Assembly (NCBI GenBank): GCA_964023205.1
Contig: OZ026842.1
Location: 12,936,716 to 13,000,715, forward strand
Source of the DNA: Lutraria lutraria
Lineage: Eukaryota; Mollusca; Bivalvia; Venerida; Mactridae
Length of the DNA: 64,000 nucleotides
Direction: 5' to 3'
A program made the position numbers and the translations under genes. Below, piece after piece: positions 24,280 to 37,100 of the stretch. Positions within the stretch are counted from its first letter, which is position 1. The number at the start of each line of letters is the position of its first letter. The notes beneath the pieces are model-generated. The model saw nothing but the letters and a program-made list of their open reading frames with translations. It searched no databases and was not told the origin of the DNA.

Positions 24280-27200
24280 AATTGATGGAGTATGCGCAAA
24301 CAGTTTGTTCATTGTAACCATAGCAGCAATTCAGGAATTTCATAAAATCATACTTTTGGGTTTAACCCTGAAACAACATCAAAGAAACTTTGCAACTATT
24401 TTTTTAAAGACATGCCGAGGGCTCAGTGCAACACTATCGTAACTTGTTTTTATTTCAATATGAGTTACGACACTCTTACGATGAACCCTCAATGCGTCTG
24501 TTGCCCTTTCCATAATAAACACCTGCTTTTAATCTTTACCTCTGATCATATATCCAACAATGAAAATTGAAATTAGCATTTACAATGAATATTTCGTAGA
24601 AATTAAGTGAGTTTGCTCAACATACACTATGTTGTTAACTCTAATTATATTTTACTGAAATTATGTTGCGTTTTGATTGATATCTGCTAAGTTTTTTACA
24701 TCATAATTCAAATGTTCATCAAACATGTTAAAGTCAGGTATGTTAAACAGTATATCTAATACCATTTCATCTAATCTAGCACATCAAGGTTCCTAATTTT
24801 TACATCATGTATGCTATGTCTTTCGACTGCATGGTATTAATGATTTCATGTTTATATAGTGAACACATTGTTTAGATAAATATTGAGCTGTGATTTTAAT
24901 CTCTAAACAGAAATGTTAATTTACTTTTTTAAATGAAACACTTCAATCTTTGGATTCCAATTAAAATCGTTTTATCAGTTTAGTTTGATTTATGTTAAAA
25001 TTCAAGGACATAATTATATCACAATAAACTCGGACGGACAGATTTTTTTAAAACTTTGCATATGTGAAGATTAATCCTTTCCTACCACAAAAATGAAAAC
25101 AAAACTGTAGGTCTCCATGCTCGTTTGTGAGTTATGCCCAATTGTTTGACCCCTCCCCCCATAAGACCATTTTGAGCGATTATCAAAAAACATTTATTTT
25201 TGGAAAATGGCTGGTACAACTGTATTTCTTCATCAACAATCAATTTCTATACACCGTTTTGATTGGAACAGAGTCCAAATATTGTTTAAAGAACAAAATC
25301 TGTCTAACTTTATGCAAATTTGGAAAAAAATATATTCATCTATCAAAATCCCTCTAAAAGGGAAGACAATTCACCATATGATTGAAGAAAAGCTACAGAC
25401 AGATTTTTAAAAATCTTCATAGAGCAACAGAATGTATAATATTAAACAACATAAAAAGGAAAAATAGAGGGGTATCCATGCTACTTTTCATTTATCATTC
25501 ATTTAAGTATAATATATTCATGTTAATTTAAGTTACCCGTGCATATCTGATGATATAATCTTATTATCTGATACATACATGTTTAACTAAAATACTCATA
25601 TTTACCTTTATTAGTTTTTGTTGTTGTTGTGAGCATAAATAAATAATAAACAATAAATTTTATCATCACTGATGAAGGCTAATACAGCCAAAATCAGTAC
25701 AATCCATAGTCTGATATGACAACATTATAATTTGAAAGGTTTAAAACACAAACTTGGAACAAAAGGGATTTGAACTAATCCTTGTTCAACTATCAATCAA
25801 CTATCACCATAAAATCTAGCTATGAAAGTAAACACTGTGCTTATAACCCTCCATTATTTTGTAAAACAGAAATGTAAGAATTCAGCTAACAAGAACTTAA
25901 TATATAAATTATAAAGAAACTACTCACAACAACTCCATAGTCCAATAAATTCACTTTTTAAACAATAAACTTTATAAAACAGCTAAGTCTCAAAATTATT
26001 TTTAAATATTTCAGAGTGCTATATTTCTTTACACACCTAATCATGTTTACATGTACCTCCTAAAAATAATTGAATCTGATTGGACAATTCCCTCTGTGTC
26101 TGCCAATGAATGGCATGGTTACAACATCATGGATGACAGTGTGTAAAATATAGCCAATGAAATTCTATTTTATTCATGTAAATCATGTCTCAATACAAAA
26201 CACAAATGCCTTTAAGGCACAACAACAAGTACTGTTAGAATCAAACCTAAGTGTGAATTTCATACAAAGCAAGAATTTATTATGGTAATCTGCATAATTC
26301 AACCTCATGTTTTTCTGCTTAACATTAATTTTGTCACCCATTGTAAACAATCAAAACAAAGCAGATCCTGATGAAGTAACCAATAAATCAAATAATTTAC
26401 TGTTACTTATTCTGTTGCTCTGATACTTGTTTGTGTATAACAAGGCATTTTAATGCAATTTCATTAATTGTCTTTCCAATGATTGTTTTCCTTTTTAATG
26501 CTAAGAGACTAGTAAAGTGTATGGCCTTCATTATACATGTATATGACCTGCATTGTACATCAATGAAAAGTCAGTCCATTATAGTGTAAATGTTAAGAAT
26601 TATATTTGCAAGGGCACGAATGATGTGGGTAAACATTTCTCTTTTTTGCTTCATATGGAAAAAACGCATTCTGACAGTACTTTCAGTACTTTGATTGGTG
26701 AGTAGGTAGCATAACTCCAAACAAGATATTTTTTAAGGATGGACTAATCGGTTCACTCTAATTTGCATTTACATGATATTATGTAAAATGGTCTATTTAT
26801 GACTTTCAAGCAACTATTTTCGATAGAATTTCTGTCATATTTTATGGTATTTGACAATAAATGTATATATTACCTGCCACCATGTACATTTACATTTCTT
26901 TTTACTCTAGCTTATACATTTCTGATATAGTATATGTACTCAGGATGAACAACTAAGTTCTTGAATGTATATTTATTTAACTGATAGATTTGAATGACAT
27001 TTTCTGACTATATTATATATTTTTTTTATGATTTAATGATATGCATAAGATATCAAAATACTTTATTTATCGATTTCATTGAGCACTTTACATTCAGAAA
27101 CCAATAGATTTTAATAAAAATTGGTACAATGATTCTGAGAGAGTTTTTTGATGATATTGTGGGGACAGACAATCTGACATTACTTTATTACGAACATTCA

Positions 27201-28295
27201 TCAGTACGATACAGCTCCAGTTTATAATCAATCAAACAAAAGTACTTATTCATCATCAGAAGCAGTAGCTTCCCTCAACTGAGATAAAACCAAATTCTGC
27301 AAACTTTGACATTACCTTGTTGGCATGTCTGCTAAGGAATATTTGTGGACTTCGTAACCATGCTTCAAATTAATTAGCCCCGGTGCTAATGGACTGAGTT
27401 CACCAAAATGGCCGAAATCGGTCCAGTAAATTTGAAAAGGTCAGTGGTTAAACTGTCCAGTAATTTTTTCAGTGATAATTTTATCATGTTTCAGAACAGA
27501 AAATGAAGCACTTTAATCACTCTGGAAAAATATGTTTTTAGCCAAATTATATGAAATGTATGTACTCTTTTTGGTCTACTAAAAATTCATTCGGGCCAGT
27601 AAAGTTTGCATTTTCACTGAACAGAATGTCCAGTGCTTTACAAAGATTTTTTGTAAAGACTGAACCATGCGCAGTGAATATGGTTCAAATTGCACATTTT
27701 GATATACTGATATGAGATCATTGGTATTGTTGTGTAGATATTGCGTATTGTGACAAATGACTAGTTTATTATACTTCTGTAACAATCAGTAATTTCCGTC
27801 ATTAAAATGGCTCTACTGTATATGCTTGATTATTGCAGCATAGCTGTCTAGCTGCACTTTTGACCTATATTTCTTGACATGACATACTAATTATTCATAG
27901 GAAATCCATTCTCATTGGATTATTTCCATTGCGCTGAAAAAAATTAGCGTTAGTCATGGCTTTCTATTCGGTGAAATCTACAAGCATAGAAAAATTAAGG
28001 ATACGCAAACTTAGTGTATACCAACAGTGTTTCATGCGTAACTTTTTTCTTTTAGTAAAATTTATGAAGTAGACGGTCTAATTAAAGTTATACACACTTT
28101 TTACAAACATTTTTTATGTAGTGGAATCAGTATGAAGTAAATATGACTTATACACAATCAATTTTACTGATGCAACAATTAATATTATAAGTGGCCTAAT
28201 TCGACTCCTAGCAGCTAATAAATGGAAAAATAGAATATTTAGGGTCTGATTTAGAGCATTTTTTCAATATTCTATTTTTTTACTATATAACAATT
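24280..28295. other. 4 kb AT-rich sequence without a gene
   Basis: Only short open frames with skewed composition and no domains, no splice-consistent series of exons. Fragments of dispersed repeats are visible, for example 'TTTCAGTACTTTGATTGGTG' near 26680 and repeated 'GGTCCAGTAA' / 'CCAGTAA' pieces at 27420-27605. Confidence 0.5.
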
Positions 28296-28301
28296 TTATA
28301 A

Positions 28302-29335
28302 CAAGAGGGCCAAGATGGCCCTATATCGCTCACATGACAATCACTGCTCACTCATTAATACTTTGGTTTGAACTGGTGACCTAGTTTTTGACCCCAGATG
28401 ACCCATGTTAAAACTTGCCCTACATATAAATAAGACAAACATTCTGGCAAAATTTGGTGAAGATCCAATCAAAACCATGAAAACTACAGCTTAGACAAGG
28501 TTTTCCTAAGAATTTACTTTGTGACCAAGTTTTTGACTCCAGATGACCTACCGGTATGTTCGAATTTGTCATACATATCATTAAGACAAACATTCTGACA
28601 AGGTTTGGTGAAGATGCAATCAAAATTTGACATCTACAGTATTAGTAACGTTTTCCTAAGATTTGACCTCGTGGCCTGGTTTTTTATCCTAGATGACCCA
28701 TATTTAAACTTATTCTTAATATCATTGAGACGAACAATCAGACAAGGTTTGACCAAGATCCAATTAAAACTATGCAATTTAGAGCTTTTACAAGATGTTT
28801 ACCTAAAATTTGACCAATCAGAACTGTGACATATGCAGTGTTAACAAACATTTCCTAAGGTTTGACCTAGTGACCTAGTTATTGATCCCAGATGACCCAT
28901 AATTTTACTTGACAGTTTTATCATTAAAACAAACAATTTGGCAAAGTTTGGTGAAGATCCAATTATAACTGTGAAATCTACAGTGTTAACATGTTTTTTC
29001 ATAAGATTTGACCTTGCGACCTAGTTTTTAACCCAAGATGACCCATGTTCGAACTCATCCAAGATATTATAAAGACAAACATTCTGAAAAGGTTTCATGA
29101 TCATCCAATCAAAACAGTGACTTCTAGAATGTTCACAAAGTTTTCCAGCAATTTACCCTAGTGACCTATTTTTTAACCAGAAATTACCCATTATCAAACT
29201 TGACCTACGTATTATAGAAATAAACATTCTGACAAGATTTCATGATGATCCAATCAAAACAGTGATTTCTAGAGTGTTCACAAGGTTTTCCCTTTTTTGG
29301 CCCAGGTGACCTAGTTTTTTACCATAAATGGCCCA
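28302..29335. repeat. Dispersed repeat with seven ~150 bp tandem sub-units
   Basis: It begins AACAAGAGGGCCAAGATGGC, then 'GTGACCTAGTTTTTGACC' or a close variant recurs near 28379, 28511, 28667, 28868, 29013, 29160 and 29307, each followed by 'CAGATGACCCAT' and 'GAAGATCCAATCAAAAC'. The same head with different sub-units is at 63341. No coding potential. Confidence 0.75.
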
Positions 29336-29814
29336 TTATCAAACGCCTGCATATGAAGGCCCCCACAGACCCTCTACTACCCAGGAATTTTTTTTACCCT
29401 CTGAAACACTGTCAAATGATGTGTTTATAACATGTTTTATAAAAACAAAATAAAGTTTAAAAAGAAAAAAAATCACCACATACATATGTATATTATATAG
29501 TAAAAGACTCCTGGGCTCGGAAATCACGAAAATATATACCGGTCTTATTCATCAAGGCTGTGATGTAACAATTTAAGACCTATTTTTAAAACCTTGGTCT
29601 TATTCGACGCAGATATAATTTCTCCCATGATCGCAGTTTGTTTCCATTAACATACTGTTTCAAGTTTTACATGATATAATCACCAAAAGCAACTTTTTGC
29701 GCTTCAAAATAAGTTATTATGAATCATATTTTACTTAAATGGCTTAAGAAAACGTAAATTTGTTGGTACCTAGTTTCTATGTATGTTTTGTATCAATGTC
29801 AACAAGGCGGGAAA

Positions 29815-29890
29815 AGAATGTGACATCATCACATTACACTTTTTTAGCCAATCAGAATTGCTGAAATGACAGTGTGACGTAACAGTGCGG
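29815..29890 (+). promoter_or_regulatory. Candidate distal promoter (CCAAT and CRE-like sites)
   Basis: AGCCAATCAG near 29847 is a full NF-Y CCAAT box, and GTGACGTAAC near 29876 carries a CRE/ATF core (TGACGTAA). The region to about 30290 is richer in CpG than its surroundings. A well-placed ATG (GCGGCCATGG) follows at 30198. Direction and target are inference; it could be a first promoter of the CCCH gene at 34-40 kb. Confidence 0.3.
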
Positions 29891-30197
29891 ATGATTACTT
29901 TAAACGAAAATAACCGTATATACCAGCATGCAAGACGACAGCGATGCGCAGTATATAGTTTAGTCGTCAGTATAAGTAATAAAGAGGTGTCCGATATGGT
30001 ACGCTGTCCGAAATTCCCCGGATCTACTCTAGCTACAGAGTAAATTTCTTTATACTTTCGTGATTTCATACCCAATCCGGCGTTTTTCTAAAGAAAATAT
30101 CTATTGTTATCACTCACCACCGACGAACACTTCAGTGGATGGATACCTATGACACTACAATTCAAGATTTGACGATTTTAAAAGTTTCTTAGCGGCC

Positions 30198-30225
30198 ATG
30201 GTGAAACAGCTGACTTCTAAAGGTG
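30198..30225 (+). CDS. Possible alternative first coding exon of the CCCH gene
   Basis: The ATG in GCGGCCATGG has a strong initiation context and opens eight codons (MVKQLTSK) before AAAG|GTGAAG, a weak donor leaving phase 1. The acceptor at 34007 (TTTGACAG|TTGATTG) takes phase 1 and stays open into the main start (VDCSEK-MVGPDDK). The join is therefore frame-compatible, but the donor lacks the usual G at +5 and the exon is tiny, so confidence is low. Confidence 0.2.
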
Positions 30226-31052
30226 AAGGTTGACACACCTTCGATTTTGACTTAAATTTCCGGAACTGCACGAGAAGGTACGGTTTATTAAAGTAATCAA
30301 AGCGCTGAAAGCACCGCTGATTGATTTTTTATGTGCTTGAATCCAACTCTTCATAACTGTAAGAATTTGAATAAATCATGTCAGATCAGTGGTTTGTAGT
30401 ATTAACGATATTATTCAGATATACCTTATAAACAAATACGTACATGTATTGACATACCACATGCTAATGTTCAGTGGATGGAATATATAATCTTTTGAGT
30501 TTGAGAAAAAGAGCTTCAATAACATAACTTTATTACTTTAATAACAGACAATGCTAGAAAAACTGTATTGCCAATGCAAATATAAATGTACATGCAGTAG
30601 GTTGTGTTAAAGACAATATAAGCTTGACCTTTAAATTCAATCTTCAGAACTACCGTCTGGACAATTATTTTTCTGTCCTGTATTAAGTTCAAAGGTATAC
30701 ACTTAAAAGGAACATGAGTATTTTAGGAGTAAACACTTTAAACAAATTCATTTTACAATTCCATCTAGGTTTGTACATTCTTATTGCAAATGATAGTACA
30801 GTAAAATTGTTAACCCCGATTTAGCAATTGCTTAAATGTGCTTATTGTTGTAAATCTTTGAAAGTACTACACGACATTTGAACCTTCTCAATTAAAAAAG
30901 AAATGCAAGCTATACAAATAATTCAAATATAATGTTTCATAATTAGAAAACTTATGAATTTTTTGCAGTGTTTGAACAGGAAGTGAATGCTATCAGGTGT
31001 TTCCGTGACTTCCGGTGTGAACTGTTTCTGAAATACGGTAACACTGTATTCA

Positions 31053-31096
31053 TCTGCTACACAGCTAATACATAAAAAGAGTTCCTGTGTAGCAGA
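31053..31096. repeat. Inverted repeat, 12 bp arms
   Basis: TCTGCTACACAG (31053-31064) and CTGTGTAGCAGA (31085-31096) are perfect complements separated by 20 bp. Confidence 0.7.
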
Positions 31097-31149
31097 GGGT
31101 CTAACCTAGCCTGTGGGTTGTAGAATTTTTTTTGCAATAGAAGCATCAA

Positions 31150-31183
31150 CTGGGACCATTATACAAACGTATAATGGTCCCAG
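31150..31183. repeat. Perfect 15-bp-arm hairpin
   Basis: CTGGGACCATTATAC, loop AAAC, GTATAATGGTCCCAG. The same motif recurs at 49124-49150 (CTGGGACC ATTATACAG... GGTCCCAG) and, degraded, at 33739-33767. It lies about 270 bp upstream of the ISRE/TATA promoter candidate. Confidence 0.8.
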
Positions 31184-31451
31184 GTAGTTCGATTTTACCG
31201 AGATTCATGCTTCAATTTCGGAAAATGGATAAATACGAAGCGGTTCGACAACGCCTTCGGTAACAGGTTAAATACAATAATTTGGAACATATTTATGAAG
31301 AACATTCCAGTTTAAACTGTTTTTTGTTCAGAATGCGATTATTATCGGAAAAACTTGTCATTGATAATTTCAGGAAATGCCTGAACGAATTTCAATAAAA
31401 CTACCTGAATACAGCAATCATTATTAACCCATTTTTAGAAAATGGTTGTAC

Positions 31452-31480
31452 TTTCGTTTTCGCCTGAGTTTGATATAAAA
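31452..31480 (+). promoter_or_regulatory. ISRE-type element and TATA box of the CCCH gene
   Basis: TTTCGTTTTC at 31452-31461 is, on the other strand, GAAAACGAAA, an exact match to the IRF/ISRE core GAAANNGAAA. Thirteen bases later TATAAAA (31474-31480) forms a canonical TATA box, predicting a start near 31505. No other gene lies between this site and the CCCH-finger exons 2.5 kb downstream on the same strand. Assignment to that gene is inference. Confidence 0.45.
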
Positions 31481-31504
31481 AGCAGGTTTACGTTGACGAC
31501 AGTT

Positions 31505-31544
31505 TTAATTCATCGGATATCGACGAGGAAGTAAGAAATGAATA
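31505..31544 (+). other. Predicted 5' untranslated exon of the CCCH gene
   Basis: From the expected TSS ~30 bp after the TATA box to a consensus donor A|GTGAGT at 31545 (another, GTAAGA, at 31531). No ATG precedes the inner donor. Splicing to the acceptor TTTGACAG|TTG at 34007 would put the coding start at 34025. Confidence 0.3.
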
Positions 31545-31550
31545 GTGAGT

Positions 31551-34007
31551 TAATATCTATTATTGTTACATTTGATGTTGTAATATATATCTATTTGGCA
31601 TATAATTAAAGTTTATTTCACTTTGTAATACAATGTATTTATCAAGCCATAAAAAAAGATATATTGAATTCAGATTGTTTATATTTTTCAATTGATAAAG
31701 GTCAAAGAAAAAAAGAATATATCTCAGTTTGTGAAACTTATCCTGAAAGTATTAGTTTATGGACCGAATTAATATGTCAACAAATGAAATTCTTTATCCC
31801 ATGCTGAGGCGGTTTCACAAACAAAATTGAGTAATGGTCGATTTAATAACTGTTTTTTTTTCAGTCCAGACATCTTATGTGTTACTTTTTGTTTCTTTAT
31901 TTACTAAGAAATATCAAACATGCCTACATAAAATAGTTTTGGTCTGGCAGACAAATTAAGTCATAAAACTCCATTTCATTTCAGTCAAAACTCAAAATTC
32001 AAATTCCCTATAACAGACTCGAATCAATTTTATAGAATTATACCATATCAAGAAATTATTATTAGATCTAGTTTGAAATTGTAAAAATCGATTTACCAAG
32101 GACGACATTAAGGATAAAAATAAACATGCTGAAATAGAAAGGCACAGATTGCATTGGTGTAGATGTGTTACTAGGAACACTCCAGATCACATCCAAGTAT
32201 ACACAAATATATTGGCTATGTTTCAAAACTAGATGAAAAGCTGATGACATAAGAATAAATAGAATTTATATAAGTATATATATAGAAGATGAGCTCATAT
32301 TTTCTGAAAATTTAAAGTGCGACGTAGAACTTTTATATATCTATATTGATACTCTCCATTGAGAAGTCTTGTTTACCTAACCTAGTCACGTAGTCAATAA
32401 CAGTTCGGGTAACCAGACACGAACATTTTTTGCCGATGATACTAGTTTCAAATGTAATATACACCGTAACATGCGTAGATTGCATTGTCGAGAGGAGTAA
32501 ATATAATGGCATTCAATATACATCGACTCGAATTTTATATAGAGAAGCCCGAATAAGTGAATCTATATAAAGAAACGTGTATTCAATGTAAATTTTAAAA
32601 CTGAACTGAACCCGCCATGGATATCAAATCTGATAAGAGTGTTAAATGATTTTCTTCCAATGCAACGAAATACAAGGCGGTCGTTTAGAAATTCTTCTCA
32701 CTGTATATTTAACATAGTTTTGCATATAAATTTGCAGAGTTACGTCTTTGGCTACAGTTTCATTTGCTAAGGAGTTTTGGACCAATCATTATCGATAGGC
32801 TACTGTAGTTGTGTTCTCAAAGCCAGACGTACAGTTCGTCACGAAGTATCAATTTGTATAGTTGACATGTGCACGGTCTTGTATCCTAATTCAATTGGAT
32901 AATTTAATCAAAATGAGAAACACAAGTAGAGCAATTCAAGATAATTTTCTCTTAAGTGTCACAGCTTAGATTTCTCAGACTGACCCTTTTTTGCGACGAC
33001 TTTTAAGATTTCTTGCGGCGAAATCCAATGAACGGACGAATCGTATTTCGTCGAAAAGTTAGTCTTACAAAAAATATTTAAAAAATAAAAACAAAGTTTT
33101 CCGACCTACCTACCCCAATGTTTTTGGTCAAGTTAAGTACCCTGAATATGTCTGTATTTCTAGCCGTAATCGAAATGTTTACAAATAGATTATTTAAAGC
33201 CCCATTAACTGTTTGGATGTTAAAAATGAAATTTAATAGATCTTATTTTACCAAGAAAGATGTCTTATCAGCGAAACTGACCTTTATTTGCATTAAAAAC
33301 GTTCCGAAAGTTTCTTTTTTAATTGCGAACTACGTATAACAATATAGCACAGTATTTTTTCAATGATATTGCATAAAATAAGAAAAGGGATCTGACAACA
33401 TTTTTACGAGATGTGACTAAAGAAGGCGTTTTATATTGTTTTAGGGCAAATAAAATATATTTCTTATATTTTACCATCATTTTATCTATTGTTCATTCAA
33501 AAAACTAATGGACCTTTAACAGACGATTGTCTATATAGATACAACATATGGACACTCCTTAGATATAGTTTGTATTGTTTGATAACAAAATTGTATACAT
33601 GTTGCATATATAGATCTCTATAATTATATACATTTAAATGATAAAATTAAAACAACAAAGATGAGTAACATGGACTATATCAAATATATAATAAACATAT
33701 CAATTGTGTGTATCATTGTTATCTCTATTTTATTGAACCTGGGATCAATGTACACATATTGGTCCCATAACCTGAATAACACATGACGGAATAAGGTCGC
33801 CTCTCGATCTTAGGTCTTACTCTGAGTGTTAATATTATCTAAAATGAAAATACGACATGTTATATACGCATACATGTATACATTTGTCAAAATCCTTTCG
33901 CTTGTACAAGCATTGGTATTTTTTATTTTGATTGTACAGTATATATAGCTTAATTAATCACAGATGATTGTTTGAATATATATGTATATACATTCACTCT
34001 TTGACAG
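31551..34007 (+). other. Presumed first intron of the CCCH gene
   Basis: 2.5 kb of AT-rich sequence with no exon-like frame. The open frames at 31992-32250 (minus) and 33118-33339 (plus) lack domains. A degraded hairpin of the CTGGGACC family is at 33739-33767 and a 'GACCTACCTACCCC' repeat fragment at 33101. Confidence 0.4.
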
Positions 34008-34024
34008 TTGATTGTAGTGAAAAA

Positions 34025-34103
34025 ATGGTTGGACCAGACGACAAGATGGAATGTGATCGTGAAGATGGTGAAATAATAGAGGAAAACGAGCCTATTAGCG
34101 AAG
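34025..34103 (+). CDS. CCCH gene, first coding exon
   Basis: Encodes MVGPDDKMECDREDGEIIEE and a few more residues, very acidic. The acceptor in front is at 34007. The donor GAAG|GTACTG leaves phase 1. The frame is open upstream into the acceptor, so an earlier coding exon is possible. Confidence 0.5.
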
Positions 34104-37100
34104 GTACTGTAAATGTTCTAAGTTCCGTAAATGTACCAGGTCAACCAGCTTATACAAATGGTGAAGATCTCATGACTTGACATCTTAGATATACATGACT
34201 TTGTAACTGACACATGATATTTTTTTCAGACTCTTACTTATCAATTTACAGCAAAACCTCAATTACCGACCAACTCATTAATCGCCCAATATCATCGACC
34301 TTTCATTTTCGGACCGATCTGCACTTAGCCTAGTATTTCAATTTGATAATGAGACCAACATAACGACCGTTCCTTCGATGTTAATAAGATGTTTTGTTAT
34401 AACCTGTTTTATAATACAGATATGAACATGATTCAGAGAAAACAAATACATATAAAAATCTTAACTTCGCCAAAAATAATGTCTTCCAAAACCTCCCAAC
34501 CAAACACACAAGAATATATAGAAAATAGACGACAAAGCACCGTCTCCTGCCTTGTAACGATCTATAAAATAATCAATGGTAAAATGTATTATAGTATTAT
34601 AAACTTATTAATTTAGTATCAATAGCAAAAATGACCCCTTATACTTCGACGCATGGATATAAATATAGCATCATACCTCACAATACAATAACAGCGACAG
34701 CGTACATTAAATTAATGTTTACAAAATGTTCATCTTTCCACAGTAGATCGGGATCCAAAGGAAGAGACGAAACCAAAGAGCACACTCCGTAAAACGGACA
34801 TGGTAAGACCTTTATTTTTGCAGTCTCTCTTTTTAAAAGTGTGTCCGTACTTGCTCTTCGAACGGGAATTTTCTACGGAGAATAATATCCTCTTTGTCCA
34901 TTTTTCTCTGAATTATTGTTTTGATGTGATATTCAAATGTAATTACTTAAATTAAATGATGTTTACTGATTAAATAAAGTATTGTAGTCTTATTTTGTGT
35001 ATGTCACAATGTTTACTCAGAGTCAATTTGTCATTTAGTTAGATACAACATATACATGTAGTACTTAAATCACCATTAAATCTTCCATTCTATGGTTTTA
35101 TCAATATAGTCGAAAGAAAGCGCAATGAAGACCCTTAAAGACGACCTTAGAAATAAAATGGTTCGATTTAAACGAGACGAAGTGAAAGAGACGAAGTATT
35201 ATGATAGGGACTCCAGACCTTTGCGAGAAAAGAATGACAGGGCCATCAGTCAAAGACCCTTAATAATTTACGATAATATTTGCTATGTTGAAATTGATAA
35301 TTGTGAACCAAATGAACTCCTTGATACTGATAAAGATACTTGTGCTGCTGAAAAGAACGAGACGCTAGATGATATATGCATTGAAATGAACACGGAAAAC
35401 AGTGGTACTGATAAAAGAATTGTCAGAATGGAACATAATAACTCAAAAAGAAATGATGATCAAAATAAACTCAAAGCTGAAAGTAGCTCTTCTTTGACAA
35501 AAAGCAAGAACGATACCAGAGGAAGAACTAAATCAGTGAATAAGCAAACTGAGGAAGGCGAAACTAGAAAAGGGAAACGAAGTTATAGTCCTCGTACTAG
35601 AAACGAAGATATCAAATCTAACAAATATCGCAAAGACGAACAAAGAGCGAAGCATAGTCACGACAGAACATCGAGCAGTAAGAGGGATTACCAACGCAGT
35701 TCTTCTAGCCACAGACGAAATAGAGAAAAGCAACCACCGTTTAAAAAACGTCCTAAAAGAGAAGAGAATGATTCCTTAGAGTGTCCTACTGAAAGCCCTA
35801 GAAGAAGTCCACTTTCTTATGACCAGAAGAAAGAGTTCACGAAAAATAGCTCGCCGGTTTTATATGAGAATGGGAAACGTGTGGACAGTCAGGGTCGCGA
35901 GCGTCTACGTTCATGCTCTCCAGTTAGTGACCGGTCTTTGTCCCCATGTGCTGCGTTAGATGAGCAAGAAACGCAGTATATTATTACCAAGTCCACATCG
36001 GCTGAACAGCAACGCGAAATTGCTATTGCTACTTATAGGATGCTAGTGATTCATTTATCTACATCAAGACATTTTGTTACTTTGAATGTGTTGAGAGATA
36101 TCCTTAGAGGTAAAGGAATCTACTTGAAACAAAATGAACCAACCTATCTAGTTAAATTCGATCCAGAGGTATTGCTAGAAGAGTTTGTGAGTCGTCACGA
36201 AGATCTTTTTGTTGTCAATAACAATGATTCATCAGCTAGGATCTGGCCGAAGACAGACGTCGAAATATGTTCTCGCTATACAAACAAACCTGATGATTCA
36301 CACCATTGTGATGATTTGCACGTTTGCAAATATTATACATTAGCAACATGCAATAGAAAGGATTGTCGGTTTAATCACAATCTCACCAAAAACACACACA
36401 ATAAAGAAGTGCTGAAAAAATTCTTTCTTGATAACTTTGATGAGTCACAAATCCAACGTTTGATGCAGACAAAGGAGAGCCGAAATGTTTCTACTCTGCC
36501 CCTTATCTGCAAATTTTACAATAATCAAGGGCGTTGTGATAGACCAAACTGTATGCATTTACATTTATGTAAATATTTTATCACAGAACTATGCACATAC
36601 GGCCCCGATTGCATGCGTTGGCACACAATCTTACAAGGCCAACCTGTTGGTATTTTGAAGCAACACTATGGTTTGTCTTTTACATCAGAGTCCGAGGCGA
36701 AATGTTTAATTTCAAAGACGCTTAAAGATGGTAAAGTCAAGCTTAAGAAGGACTTTATAAAAGACGAGCCATCCGCATCAACTCTGAGTGATAACATCAT
36801 GCAGGGAGAAAAAATGTCCACCAAAGCGTTACCGACCATCCTTCGGTCACAAAAAATGGGAAAGACAAGTCAACAAAAAAATGAAGCAAAAAGTAAGACC
36901 AATTTCTCTCTAAATTCATTGCCAGACTTCATTCCTTTTGAGATATCGCGTGAGTCTGATGATTCTGAAGCCGACAATGGTCGTATTACACATGAAGATA
37001 ACAATGTTGATAGCAAAGAAATTGGAAGAATGGCCGTTATTAACTCAACTTCAGAGAACATAGGGGAATCATGTGGAGGGATCTTTTCGCAAGAAACTTC

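Noticed and set aside
25127..25410. Overlapping 76- and 67-codon frames
   Set aside because: Low-complexity AT-rich sequence with no domain, start context or splice signals.
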